This document shows positions 42,553 to 54,385 of a DNA stretch of 64,000 nucleotides, piece after piece. Every line of letters starts with the position of its first letter. Positions within the stretch are counted from its first letter, which is position 1. The stretch comes from Emmonsiellopsis sp. PD_33 (Eukaryota > Ascomycota > Eurotiomycetes > Onygenales > Ajellomycetaceae). The position numbers and the translations under genes are program-made. Where the stretch lies: contig JANTQF010000018.1 of NCBI GenBank assembly GCA_032988165.1, positions 62,001 to 126,000 on the forward strand. The letters run 5' to 3'. The notes beneath the pieces were generated by a model. The model ran no database searches, was not told the origin of the DNA, and saw only the letters and a program-made list of their open reading frames with translations.

Positions 42553-45004
42553 ATGGAGGCTTCCTTCGCGACGATGGGTGGTGAGGATGGCCTGGCCCGG
42601 CGCGACTTGACAAACGATCGGCTTGTTGTCCAACAATATGCCAGCTACTCCCCAGCGGCTGATCCTGGCCTGCGCAATACTCCTCCGGCCAGGGCAAGTC
42701 AAAGCAAAGGAGATCCTGCAATGTCTCCTCCTCTCAACAGACGGGGAACCCCCCGTAGTCTGCAACCATCTCCGAGGGATTCCCGTTCTGGGATTATGCG
42801 AACTCCTGGCCCGCATTCTGCAGCTTCGGTATCCCCCGCATTTTCTGCTGCTTCTCCGGAACGCCCTGGAGAAAGCGGAATCGTCGCGGAATTTCGTTCC
42901 TTACCTTCACCAGACCTCAGTGATGCCACGATTGACGACGCATATGTGGCGTTTATTTTTTACTGCAACCCGAATGTGCCAAGCGGCACGGACACTGCAG
43001 AGCTTCGTAGGATCTTCCGTTCACCCCCGAGAAGTGAGGGTAAAAGCTTCAATATATTTACACTATGGCAGCTTATTCAAAAGCTCGACCGCAAGGAATT
43101 GAAAACTTGGATCCAATTGGCCATTGAACTGGGTGTTGATCCTCCCTCGGCAGAGAAGAAACAAAGCACCCAAAAAGTTCAGCAATATGCCGTTCGCCTG
43201 AAGGTGTGTAAATATTCTCCAATCGCCTGGTCTTATGTAGATTCTAAAAACCTTCTAGCGTTGGATGCGAGCAATGCATGTTGATGCATTTTTCGAATAC
43301 TGTTTGGGGCATCAACATGACTATTACACCCAGTTAAGTAGCCTGTCAAGCCAAGCTGCCGAAACTAGGGATGGTGTCCCTAAAGAAGAAGATTTGGCTT
43401 TGCGAGCACTATTTCCAGAATGGAAGCCAAAGAAGGGTAGGAAGCGGGCTGAAGCGAGAGACGCAGATGATACCGGCACTTCTAAACGTCAGCACCTGGA
43501 CACACCATCCGTTAGTATCGAAGAAAGCAGTCTTGCCTATAATCCTGATAATTTCGCCCAGTCAGCCATTCCACACTCAGCCATCCCCTGGAGTGCATTT
43601 CCAGACGACCTGGAACAGCATGATTCATTCCCAATGCATTCTGCCCTGAGCGTATCAAACGCAGACAGCCATATTAATCAACATCCATTAACTTCTCATG
43701 AGAATGATTTACGTTGGCGTCTTCCCCGACGAGAGATTTCTCCTGCACTGCAGTATCCGCAATCAGCAATCATGCCACGATATCGTGATTCAGAGACCCC
43801 TATCAATGAACCTCGATCAGCCATAACCCCTTCGTCTGCGGAAAAGATACATAACAAACGACGTCGCGGACCAGCTGTTTCATCAGCCTGGACTGGGACT
43901 GGAGCTGGCAACGGTATAACTGGTAAAGCGAGAGGCCGCCCAGGAGGCAATCGAATTTCGCAGAATGGGCCATTTTCTACCTTTCCCGTAGAAGGGAAGG
44001 AAACTGACTCGCGGGAATCCAATACCGCTCCTGGCCATACCGATCCAGTCCACCCTGCGGCAGTAGATAAGAATGGGGAGGGTGTTGCACCAAGAGCGCC
44101 TTTGAATCCGTCCGTCTTAGCCCCACCGTTTCAGCCACTAAGTACGAGACCTGCTAGACTGCAACTGCAAGTACCCAGGAATTCGGGAGGCCCAGTTCGA
44201 CTTGCAACTCCACCTACGGTGTTAGTGAATGGTGAGAGTGGAACCTCGTCACCTCGTGCTGGCCCACGCGAAAACCCCATCGAAATTTTAGGTAACGAGC
44301 AGTCTACAAACCACCGGCCATTTGGTCCCTCTCATGCCAATGACGGCACATTATATGATATTGACTTCACGCTTGCCGATGTTGTTGATGCACTCTCTGT
44401 TGAGATACATGGCGCAAACCTGTTAAATCGCCCCAGCCCTCTCAGTCTGGTGGAATCTAGGAGCATTGCTGATGCGGTGGTTAAACGCGTACAGGCAGTG
44501 TGCGCTCCAGGTTTACCACCGAGTGTAGTTGCGGTTTACTGTGCCGTTTCTTTAGGAGTTGGCTACAAACTAGGCTTGGGGGGATATCCGCTGGGGATGT
44601 TGTCTGTCAAAGCTTATCCGGAAACTTTGGTTAGTGGCTCTCATGAGAGTGTATCGACGCCTGAATCTTCGTCGACCGGAAACGAACGCACCCCACAAAC
44701 ACGGCCTGAACTGCATTACACCCTAAGCTACGACTTATTTCCCTGCACAACTGTCCACGTGGGCATCCGGCATTGTACCTGTAACCCCGACACGGGTCAA
44801 AGGCAGGAACCACAACGTCCAGAGACGAGGACAAACTATATGGCTGAAGACCACGACTCTGATGATCATATATTGGACGAGCCTGCTCCTGAAGCTGTAT
44901 GGAAACAACGGTACTTGAGTTTGCGAAAACAAAATCGGAAACGGGATGTCGCGCTCGGGAAGTATAAGAAGAGTATTCTCGAAGCTGTCATGGCGGAGAT
45001 ATAA
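42553..45004 (+). CDS. ARS-binding protein Abp2 homologue
   Basis: Homologue of the fission yeast ARS-binding factor 2, a DNA-binding protein linked to replication origins. Exons 42553-43203 and 43259-45004 join in phase 0 to 798 residues. The conserved Abp2 domain spans residues ~135-255: DDAYVAFIFYCNPNVPSG, FNIFTLWQLIQKLDRKELKT, IQLAIELGVDPPS, then QQYAVRLKRWMRAMHVDAFF and CLGHQHDYYTQL across the intron. The rest is disordered, with an AT-hook-like KARGRPGGN near residue 470, and ends in a short basic helix (KQRYLSLRKQNRKRD). The start MEASF was chosen over the upstream ATG at 42301, whose extra 84 residues look like leader sequence. A second possible start is at 42574. Confidence 0.85.
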
Positions 45005-45720
45005 TCAATTGCTTTTGTCTTTGCCCCTTTGATACCCGCAATGTTTATTAGAAAACGAGATAGGTTTGGATTTGGACTGGCCATTTCTGCCACCTTTTTG
45101 AGATATACGTGTGGATTTGTTTGGTGCCTGATACGGGTTAAGATATCCGCTATGTTTTACTTCTTGAATATACCCCTTTTGTTGTGCCTGTTTCTGGAGC
45201 TCTATCTGCATTGCCGAGTTATAGTGTCATATCATGCATCTCAAGATGTTGACGACGCAAATTGTATCCTCCGGATGTATGATTTATTGATACGAACCCG
45301 GCATGCTCAATATCCATACCACTATCATACGGCCCCCTATCATTTTACTCCTGCACTACGCATAGTATGTTGATGCTATCGCGTCAGGACCACCACTTCC
45401 AGCACGGAGTACTGGCCACGGTGCTTGGACATGCTGTGTAAATTTCAAAACCCATAGATCCCCATGTTCTATTTCAGCCTTCTATCCTATCTATATTGGT
45501 GATGCGCGTTAACCCAATGTCAAGGACACCGCGGGCATGTGATCCTCTGTTACATTCCTTGATATCTCCCGAACGCCAGATCCTTTCATTCTCCAAACCA
45601 GAAGCAAAAATCAACAAGCACCATCGTCGTAACGCCGTCACCTTCCAACCGCCAATGGTATACACCACCATCCAGTTCATATGCCAACCAACCTCCCCCC
45701 CCTCCCTTTCCCACGTCCAT
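45005..45720. other. Convergent 3' intergenic region, ABP2 / Myb-like gene 1
   Basis: About 0.7 kb of AT-rich sequence between convergent genes. No gene or repeat of note was seen. Confidence 0.5.
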
Positions 45721-46641
45721 CTAAAATTCAACTTCCGGCGGGAACATGTTCAAAATCTCCCCATCCACCCCAGCATCCATATAGCTGTTCTGGTTTTCCC
45801 CATCCCCACTCCTACCCGCGCCGGCATACAACCCAGCACCAACTTTAGCCCCCGAATCGCAGAAAGCGCTATACATCTCCCTCTCCTCCGCCCCGGCGTT
45901 AATCTCCCGAGAGAAGAACGGATCATCGGCCGTCGCCATCATCCCGTCAGTCGCATTCCCATTCTCCAATCCGACGCCACTCTCCTCCTTGCTCTCAACC
46001 TTAACCACAACCTGGCCATCGCTATCGTCGGAATTCGCGTTGGGCTCGGACTTGACCTTCTTCGGGGAGCCAGCGGCGGGGTCCTTGTCCTTGGAAGTTG
46101 CTGCTGCTCCGCCCTTGCGCTTGCGACTGGCGGGGGTTTTGGTCCCTGCACCACCGCCGCCGGCTTTGGATCGGGGCGTTTTGGGAGTCTTGGGGGTTTT
46201 CGGGGTGGTGCCGTTGGCGTCTTGGGTGTCTGTGTCAGTGTACGGGATGGGGCTGCCGCCGTTAGGGTTGATGCCGTTTGCTTTCATCATGCGCTCGTAG
46301 CGTTTGGCGCTGGGGGCGGGAAGTTAGTAGGGGTAAGATATGACGAGAATAAGATGGGGATGTGATATGGAGAGGAAGTAGGAAGGTGAAATCCAATGAG
46401 GGATCTATCTATCTGTTCGGTTCTGGTCAACTTACGCAGCGCCCTTGGTGACAATGTTGCACTCCTTAGCTACCTCGGTGAAATCGACCTGCATCGAAGC
46501 GTTGTTAGTATGTAAGATAGATATATTGAAGGCGTTTGTTGGTGTTTTTTTTTAGGGGGGAAGACTTACCTTGCCATTGTTGGAGTGCTTGACGCATGAG
46601 ATCAGGAAACTGAACTGCTCTTCGGCGCTGACGCGGGACAT
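45721..46641 (-). CDS. Small Myb/SANT-like DNA-binding protein 1
   Basis: Three exons on the minus strand, 46641-46570, 46488-46436 and 46309-45721, join in phase to 237 residues. The N-terminal three-helix Myb-like domain reads EEQFSFLISCVKHSNNGK, VDFTEVAKECNIVTKGAA and AKRYERMMKANG; intron 1 falls exactly before VDF in phase 0. This matches the short Myb-like domain found in many small fungal nuclear proteins. The tail has TPKTPKTPKTPRSK repeats, a bipartite-like basic segment (RKRKGG; SPKKVKSEP) and an acidic end. Two psi-K-x-E motifs are visible (VKSE, VKVE). DNA binding is inferred from the fold; there are five further related genes in this window, and the last one (63.7 kb) is the closest by tail sequence. 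Confidence 0.82.
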
Positions 46642-47773
46642 TTTTACGGTCGTTTGATTGCAGGGTTGGCTAATGAGGATTGAGCAGTGAGGGGAATGGA
46701 TGAGAGTGTTCTTTGGTTTGCAGTCTGTCAGGGTGAGTTAGAGGGTTGAGGATGCAGAGGGTTGGTTGTCAGGACAGAGCACTGGGAGGATGAAGATGGG
46801 AGAAAAAAGAGGCAGAGAAAAGGGTGAGAGAATGCTTGAAGCTGACAAGAGAGAGTAGACAGCAGTTAATGGAGCTGGTTGCCAACACACCTTTTCTGTT
46901 GCTCACCAAATAACCACTCTACCAGCTTTGTTTTGTGTATGCAATTGTTGCGAAGGGAAAGAAAGAGAAGAGCCTGAATGAGATAAAAATGCGGATTGCT
47001 CGGGTGAGGATGGCTGCATCAAAGACACAAGAAGCAAGTGAAAGAAAGGAGAAGTTGAGGAGCATCAACAATGACTGCGGTGAGAGGCAGCTCTAGGACT
47101 GAGGGACATACAACACTTCATCTGGTGGCTGGGGAGGGTTCGTCTATTGATTTGTTATACTGGGGATTAATAGGGGGTGGTCAATAGCAACGCCGTGGCA
47201 ACGAGGAAAACAACACTCAGTTTGGGCATGGGGATGGGGATGGTATGGAGCTACGTTGTGTGGGTTTAAGGGGCTGCGTGTCCTGTTGGGATAGACTGCA
47301 ATATATGTACTGAATCCGGATATGTAAAGGAAAAAACTATGCATTCACATCGATCGAGGGGACTGCCTATCCTAACCACCTTGTCCAGCTACCTCCGTTC
47401 CAAATAAAACAAACCATCTTCTAAATACATGCCAAGTCCAACAAGGAATTTACCGACGAGAGGGAGGAAGACGTCGTGCTCCTAGGGGTAAATAAATTCT
47501 AGCATGGCAAGGCATGTAAAAAAACCAAAGAAAACAAAGAAGAAAACATGCAAAAGACCCCCCCGTAGACCCATCACCAATGGTTTGAAAACACCTCATG
47601 TACCTCTCCCATATCCCATGGCTCCTCCATAAATTCCATCACAAGTAGTCGAGATGAACAGAGTACGTAGCGAGTCGAGATAGAAACGAGCGGTCACCTA
47701 TCAACATGTAAGTTAGAACACAGGACATCCATATCCCTAGATATGTACATGCAGAACCTACCTGGTCCATTTC
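46642..47773. other. Intergenic between Myb-like genes 1 and 2
   Basis: About 1.1 kb of promoter and 3' UTR sequence between two minus-strand genes; purine-rich on the plus strand from 46750 to 47100. No gene supported. Confidence 0.5.
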
Positions 47774-48347
47774 CTAAGGAGTGTCTTCAATGCCTCCCTC
47801 CTCTCCAACCCCATCCCCATTCCCATTCGCAGCAGCGGTATCATCATCACCATCAGCCTCCGCCTCACTCTTCACAGCCTTGGGCTTCCGTCCACGCTTT
47901 GCAGCAGGCTTCTTGGCTTTGGCTGGGTGTTCCTTTACCTCCGCCCCCTCTTCATCGTCCGCTTCCGGCTTGACAGCAATTGGCCTGCGAGCAGCCTTTG
48001 CTCCCTTGCGAGACGGAGTGGCAGAGACGCCACCAGCACCAGTAGAGCCAGAGGCGGGCCCCTGGGAGCAGATTATCTCGATGTCGTACTTCTTCTTCAG
48101 CACGCGCACGCGGTTGGCGACGGAGGCGGAGTTTTTGTAGCCGAGGGCTTTGGCGACGGCGTTGATGTCGATCTACATGCATGGATGGTTAGGGGGGTAG
48201 GGATGGGAAGAGTGGGTAGTGGGTGGTTCGTACGGTTGCGGGGGTCTGAAGGTGCTTGAGGCATTCCATCATGAATACTTCATCGCCGCTGCTGCCTTTC
48301 CCCTTGGAGTCGCCGTTTTCAGCACCAGTGTCCGAGTGTGGAGCCAT
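47774..48347 (-). CDS. Small Myb/SANT-like DNA-binding protein 2
   Basis: Two exons on the minus strand, 48347-48234 and 48172-47774, join in phase 0 to 170 residues. The domain reads GDEVFMMECLKHLQTPAT and IDINAVAKALGYKNSASVAN then RVRVLKKKYDI; the intron lies immediately before IDI, as in proteins 1 and 3. The tail is rich in Lys, Ala and Pro with an AT-hook-like KRGRKPKAVK, resembling linker-histone tails, and ends acidic (GEEGGIEDTP). Psi-K-x-E motifs are VKPE and VKSE. A chromatin or transcription role is inferred from the domain and tail. Confidence 0.82.
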
Positions 48348-49313
48348 GGTTGGTGGTTAGGTGAGGATTGTTGTTGTGGGAGATGCAGAAGTAGAGGGAT
48401 GTATGTATGTTGTGGGGTGGTGGGTTGTGAAGAGAAAGGTGAGAGATGAGAAAAGGGGGGGGAGGTTTGCAAAGAGAAGAATCTTGAGGGGAAAGGAAGT
48501 GGTGTGGGTAAAAGCTAAGGGAAGAAAAAAATGGGAGGGAGGGAGATGGTGTTGATGAGTGATGAGAGACTAGAAAGCAAAGTGAATTCACACCAGGTCA
48601 TTTGAGAAAACAAACAAACTGTTCACAACAAGGGGCGGGGGGGGTGATGGTATGGTTGCCCAGGTGCCTGGTTGCTCCCCTGAATGCTGACAATATTTTT
48701 TGATGGAATATTCTAGGCGATGATATCAAATACTGATGTAGCACTGAGCTGCGGTACGCTCCCAGCACCTGAGAATTGGAAGGATCAGGTGCGGGAATAT
48801 TAATTCGCGAAGTCTTGTAGAAATGTATTTCAGATGGGCATTTGGATGGTAGCGGCACTGGAATCTGAATAACAATTAACTTGGACGAGGGAACCAACGA
48901 AACCGGATCGTCATTAAGCACCAGAAGAATACAGCTAAGAAATCGGTATCAAGAAACTAGTAATACCGACTGTGGGGTGAGGAGAGAACGAGGGAGGGAT
49001 AGACACAGGATAATGCCAAAGTGGTATGTATTGCATGGATAATTGCTCGCACCCACGGCCGTGGCATGAATAAACATCGAAGATGAAAACAAAAATAGAA
49101 GTAGGAATAAGAATTCAGAATCTCGACAAAGGTGCGAACAAGAGGCGAAAATTCAAATTAATAGAAAAAACTATCATGCCCAAGAGGACCTCCCAGAAAA
49201 GAGCGGAAATATGGGAAGAAAGAGTGGTCGGTCCGAAGTAATCGGGGCCCGATTCGAAGACACGATATAATGACTCTCCGACCGCCCATTCGGGTATCGT
49301 CCGTCAGACCCCC
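48348..49313. other. Intergenic between Myb-like genes 2 and 3
   Basis: Close to 1 kb. The first 250 bp are strongly purine-rich on the plus strand (pyrimidine-rich leader of gene 2). Nothing else recognised. Confidence 0.5.
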
Positions 49314-49974
49314 TTAAATGCCATGATTCGGTTCCTTCTTAACGAAAGCGTCGGGGACAACAGCCGCATCGTCACACTTCTCCATTTTTAACCGACTCCA
49401 TTCCGCCGCCATTGGCGATATTGGATACGCAACGGATCGGTTGATTGTTTGACAAGGAAGAGCCAAATCAGCCGGCGCAACAGTGGTGAAGGAGTAGGAT
49501 TGCCCTGTAGGTGTCCCGGTGGGGATCATTTCCATCGGCTTGAACACGGTTGATTCCTGGTGCGCCACCCCGGGCTCCTGTTTGATCATGGGTTCAGGTT
49601 CGGACTTGGGCTCGATCTTGGTAGGAGGCTCTCGTTTTGGCTCTTTAAACTGCTCCTGCTTTTTCGACGACGGTGTTTTGTCGACTTTGGCTTTCTTCGG
49701 GCGAGGCGTGCGGTGTGTGGTGGTGATCCCCTCCATATGCTGTCGGAATCTGGAAAAGCGCATTCGAGCCGCATGACCATTGGTGATTTCGAGCTGCGAT
49801 GCGACCAGATTCCAGTCGATCTATGATACACCAATTAGCAACGTGTTCGCGAAATAATCAATAGACGGGAGATATACACACCGATTTCAGATCCAGCTGT
49901 TTCAGGATTGTATACAGAAACTTGGCCGTTTGACCATCCGCCGGCATCGTCTTGCTGCGTTTAAGACTGGCCAT
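49314..49974 (-). CDS. Small Myb/SANT-like DNA-binding protein 3
   Basis: Two exons on the minus strand, 49974-49882 and 49820-49314, join in phase 0 to 199 residues. The domain reads DGQTAKFLYTILKQLDLKS and IDWNLVASQLEITNGHAARM then RFSRFRQHM, with the intron directly before IDW. Its C-terminal tail is rich in Lys, Glu and Pro and contains repeated KxEP units (KIEPKSEPEPMIKQEP), plus VKKEP at the end. It lies tandem with proteins 1 and 2 on the same strand, spacing about 1 kb, consistent with an old tandem duplication. Confidence 0.82.
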
Positions 49975-50523
49975 GTCGTGAACGATAGTAAAACAGGTAG
50001 GAGCGGATGGATAATGTATTGGTGGGGGGGATTTCACAGTCGTGATGCAGAAAAATTCACTGCTACCTAAAAAGGTGTTGGCGGGAGGTGGCAAGATATG
50101 ATATGAAAATGGGGCATGGAAAAGAGGGAGGGGGACAGTGAAATAGATTCCAACTTCCATAAACTCTCAGACGCCATTATTATGCAGTAGGGACCTTTTA
50201 CAAAGGAACGAACGGGTTGGCTCACTATTTGTCTGGCCCAGCGGCTACCTACTGGGCAAGTGCATGAAAGATAAATCGAAACTTGCAGGGTGCAGACAGC
50301 GTACATCATATGTAGAAACAGAAACCCGGTAGCCTAACAGAAACAATACTCTCTGGAAAGCCCACTCTAGCACGATCCAGGGTGTTCCTCCATTCTGGGG
50401 GACGGAAAATGGGTCCCTATCTGCGTGGGGCGGCGGGCTCGGGAAAAAACTTCCACGCTTGGTTCTAGTTACGGGTATATGCGTCGGAGGGGGTAGAATA
50501 AGGAGATCGTAGCAAAAGCTGCG
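49975..50523. other. Intergenic between Myb-like gene 3 and the coiled-coil gene
   Basis: About 550 bp; no feature recognised. Confidence 0.5.
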
Positions 50524-51831
50524 TTAGGTCGTCGGTGTCGTGGAGTTTTCGTGGTTGAAGAGGATAGTGGCAAGCTTTTCTAGTGTAACCCGTTCCACCT
50601 CATCAATCCTTAACCCGAGAGTGCGGATGTCCGTTATCAAGCGGTCTCTCTCAGATTTCATATCGGCGATAATAGAGTCTTCTTCAAGCCGCGTTTTGAC
50701 GGTTTCGAGGTTGTTGTTCAGCCGATTAATGGTCCCCTTGATATCTGCAATCTCCTTTTGAACGTTGCTAGCATGTGGATACATTACCTGCATCGCCTCG
50801 ACCATTTTACGAACAATAGGCTCGGTAGTTAGGGAATTGTAGCGACCCTCAAGCGAATGGAGGGCATTTTGATGCACTTGCAGCATCATAGCCTGGTTGG
50901 CATGATGCTCGACCACCTGATTCCGCAAGTTTTCCAGATTTTGCTCAATATTCTGTAGCCTGGTACCATAACCATCTAGGCTGTCCGCTATTGCTTCATC
51001 TTTGACTTCTTGTATAGCCCTCAGACGTTGAAGCTGGTCTTCGAGCGACGTCAGGTCGTGGCCGGAGGAATTAGGTATAGGGTTGGGGGCGGGCGTGGGT
51101 GTGAGTGTAGCTTTGATGGCCAAGTCTTTCTGAGATTCCATGATAAAATCTGTCTTTTTCATCAGATCTTTATACATGTCCATGTTTGAGGCGTCCTTGT
51201 GCTCCAGACTATCAAGACGTTTTGATACGTCCTGCTGGTTGTGTTTCGCCAAGTCCTGCACCATATCAAGCTGACGTTTCACGTTTTCGTCCACTTCGGA
51301 GTAAAGGCCAGCATGATGCTCCAGTGATTCCTGCCTGTGAGCTTTGAGCTGATCCTCCAATGTCTTAATTTGCTGCTCAAGTCCTGCAACTTTCTTTTGA
51401 ACTTCTGGAACTTGATTGGGCTGGTTGGCGGTTAAACTCTCCATCAACTCCTTTATCAGTTCCGCCTGTCGATGCTCATGAATTTTAAGCCTGTCCTCTA
51501 CCAAAGCAAGCTCGTCTTTCTTGCTCTCGGTCTTAATTCGCTTGGAGAACGAGGGATATTGGAATTCACGATCGGTGGCTTTGCGTAGTTCGGCTGCCTC
51601 GACGCGAGCGCGTTTTTGTAACCTCCTGTGCTCGCCAGAAAGCGATGCAGTGGAGGCCACATGAGATGCAAATTCTTGCAGAGCGCGGGCAAGGTCTGGT
51701 TGGCTACCTTTTTGAACGGGCGCGGAGGTTGAAATTACCCGGCGGGGGTCTTTAGACTCGTCATGAACATGTCCGTTAACGGGTTTCTCCCCTGCCTGAG
51801 CAGGCTCAGGGAGAGGCGGCATGGTCGACAT
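50524..51831 (-). CDS. Coiled-coil protein of unknown function
   Basis: Single-exon gene of 435 residues. I do not recognise the family. The N-terminal 50 residues are Pro/Ser-rich. Residues ~110-430 are predicted by eye to be mostly heptad-containing helix (e.g. QKKVAGLEQQIKTLEDQLKA; LEDQLQRLRAIQEVKDEA; INRLNNNLETVKTRLEEDS), broken by a Pro/Asn-rich linker near 255-270 (PTPAPNPIPNSSG). No motor, kinase or membrane segment is present. A basic patch with KRARVEAAELRK near residue 75 could be a nuclear signal. A structural or scaffold role is the most that can be said. Confidence 0.75.
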   Translation of the reverse strand: MSTMPPLPEPAQAGEKPVNGHVHDESKDPRRVISTSAPVQKGSQPDLARALQEFASHVASTASLSGEHRRLQKRARVEAAELRKATDREFQYPSFSKRIKTESKKDELALVEDRLKIHEHRQAELIKELMESLTANQPNQVPEVQKKVAGLEQQIKTLEDQLKAHRQESLEHHAGLYSEVDENVKRQLDMVQDLAKHNQQDVSKRLDSLEHKDASNMDMYKDLMKKTDFIMESQKDLAIKATLTPTPAPNPIPNSSGHDLTSLEDQLQRLRAIQEVKDEAIADSLDGYGTRLQNIEQNLENLRNQVVEHHANQAMMLQVHQNALHSLEGRYNSLTTEPIVRKMVEAMQVMYPHASNVQKEIADIKGTINRLNNNLETVKTRLEEDSIIADMKSERDRLITDIRTLGLRIDEVERVTLEKLATILFNHENSTTPTT

Positions 51832-52514
51832 AGAGGACTAATCGTAGTAGGCGTGGAGCAGGAATGACACGATGGACGCTAGGAGGCTGGGATCATGGTC
51901 GACGAGCGGTAAGAGAATGACAGACAAAGCGCTAACAAGCCGTAGTAGTTAGCCAAAAGTCTACGAGGCGCATATCTATAACTTACCAGGTGTCCCAGTG
52001 GTGCAATGAACAGGGGCTAGGCAACGGCGGTACTGGATGGGTATCAAAGTGGCATTTGATCTAAATAAACCGCAGAGGATTCACCGCGGAACTAAAATGC
52101 TTTAGACCCAAGAACAGCAGAAATAGAGGGGATTGCTCTGAGAGGGTGGGACAAGGCTAAGTAGACACGAGTAGAACAGCTCGCACCAGTGCGAAAAGAC
52201 TGGATATCACATATGGAGGAATGGGGCGTCGATATCAAGAACTTGTCGAGGTGTCGCGAGAGACAGAGCTCGGAGCCGAGAAGGTTCGACGCGGCGCGTT
52301 TGGCACGCGGGGCGCGCTAGCCGCGGAGAAACGTTGTGCCGCTCTAGCGCGCTGGGCCGGCGGCTGGGCGGCTAAAGCTCTCTCCACCGCAGCCGCGACA
52401 TGGCCAGCCCAACCTTCGATTTTCTGCCGCAGCAACAAACAACGTCCCACTCCCAGCCGAATGCTTTGAATATAGTAACCCGCGCAACAATTATACCCCG
52501 TATATTCGCCTGTC
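51832..52514. other. Divergent promoter region, coiled-coil / RVB2
   Basis: About 680 bp. The stretch 52260-52400 is GC-rich. No coding region supported. Confidence 0.5.
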
Positions 52515-54032
52515 ATGGCTGCAGTGAGTACGCCCTATAGATTGCGCACTGTGCCGGCCCACTAACATCCCGCTCCTCTAGGCCATCTCCACCATCTCTG
52601 AGGCTAAGGAGCTCAGAGGCCTCAATCTAGTCGCCGCGCACTCCCACATCAGAGGTCTTGGGGTCGATGCAGACACCCTTGAGCCCCGCCATTCGTCGCA
52701 GGGCCTCGTTGGCCAGGAAAAGGCACGAAAGGCCGCCGCCGTGATTCTGCAGATGGTGAAAGATGGAAAGATCGCGGGTCGAGCAGTCCTAGTTGCTGGC
52801 CCTCCTAGCACGGGAAAGACGGCGATCGCAATGGGCATGGCGCAATCTCTGGGCCCGGACGTTCCTTTTACCATGGTGGCTTCGTCGGAGATCTTCTCGC
52901 TGGAGATGTCCAAGACGGAGGCGCTTACCCAGGCTTTCCGGAAGTCTATTGGTGTTAGAATAAAGGAGGAAAGCGAGATAATAGAGGGAGAAGTTGTCGA
53001 GATACAGATTGATCGGACTCTTACTGGCGTATGTTTTTCGACTCAACCGCATTGTCTCAACATAGCTAACAGTTCGAACAGGGCAATAAACAAGGGAAAC
53101 TCACAATCAAAACTACCGATATGGAAACTATATATGACATGGGAACGAAAATGATCGATTCAATGACCAAGGAACGCGTCATGGCCGGCGATGTCATCTC
53201 AATCGATAAGGCATCCGGGAAGATCACCAAGCTTGGCCGCTCATACGCCCGTTCCCGCGATTACGACGCGATGGGAGCAGACACCAAGTTCGTGCAGTGC
53301 CCGGATGGAGAGCTCCAGGTCCGGAAAGAGATTGTACACACCGTTAGCCTACACGAGATTGATGTCATCAATTCAAGAACACAAGGCTTCCTCGCGCTAT
53401 TTTCAGGAGATACAGGCGAGATCAGGAGCGAGGTGCGCGATCAAATAAATACCAAAGTTGGCGAGTGGAAGGAGGAAGGCAAGGCGGAAATCATCCCCGG
53501 TGTCCTCTTCATCGACGAAGTCCATATGCTTGATATCGAATGTTTCTCCTACATAAATCGCGCGCTAGAAGCCGAACTGGCCCCCATCGTCATCATGGCT
53601 AGCAACCGCGGCCATACACGGATACGTGGAACATCCTACCGCTCCCCGCACGGCCTACCCCTCGACTTCCTCGACAGAGTTGTCATTGTCAGCACACAGC
53701 CATATACGAAGGAAGAGATTCAACAAATATTGGCCATCCGGGCTCAGGAAGAAGAAATTGACCTCACGCCAGATGCACTCGCTCTCCTGACGAAAATCGG
53801 CCAGGAATCCGGCCTCCGATATGCCAGTAATATCATCGCTACGTCCACGCTCCTTAGCCAGAAGCGGAAATCAAAGGAAGTTGGCCTTGAGGACGTACAG
53901 CGCAGCTTCCATCTCTTTCTCGATCCCGTGCGAAGCGTCAAGTTTGTGAGCGATTTCGAGAAGCGGTTTATTGGTGAGGAGGGAGCCGTCACTTTTTCTT
54001 ATGCTAATGGGGATGCGATGGAGATTTCTTAG
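52515..54032 (+). CDS. RVB2: RuvB-like helicase 2 (Reptin)
   Basis: AAA+ ATPase that forms a hexamer or dodecamer with Rvb1 and works in INO80, SWR1 and other chromatin complexes and in snoRNP assembly. Exons 52515-52523, 52582-53028 and 53082-54032 join in phase to 468 residues. Walker A is GPPSTGKTA, Walker B is LFIDEVHML, and sensor 1 is IMASNRG. The Reptin-type OB-fold insertion is seen around residues 130-230 (VVEIQIDRTLTGGNKQGKL). The DNA between exons 1 and 2 is a 58-bp intron; the first exon is only nine nucleotides (Met-Ala-Ala). The Reptin rather than Pontin assignment rests on the LEPRHSSQGLVGQ and LPLDFLDRVVIVSTQPY stretches. Confidence 0.95.
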
Positions 54033-54385
54033 CTGGGGTTATGGTTTTGTTTTTACTTGCGATTCTGTTCGGTATCCTCGTTTACTATCTTTTTGTTTCG
54101 TTTTTTCCGCCAACGAAGCTTGTGGCTTCACGGGGATCGGAGTGATGGATGCTAGAATAAAATATCATGTATGATCTTTGTATAATAAATAGGATGGCGT
54201 AATGTGAACGAACCCACGACTTGAGACTTATGTTGGAATTTCCCTGGGGTATTAAGACTAAAACAATATCTCTAATAAATGGCACCTCGTAAATCGTAGC
54301 CAATATTGTGCAATGTGCTGTACATAGAATGCTTCCTTGCTTGCTTGCCTAGACGGCTAATCGTACAAATTGATATCATAACCCA
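54033..54385. other. Convergent 3' intergenic region, RVB2 / LIN1
   Basis: About 350 bp of AT-rich 3' UTR sequence, including AATAAA-like and AATAAAT motifs near 54156-54190. No gene. Confidence 0.55.

Noticed and set aside
45496..46365. 289-codon open frame on the plus strand
   Set aside because: Antisense to Myb-like gene 1 plus its 3' flank; no domain and no supporting splice pattern.
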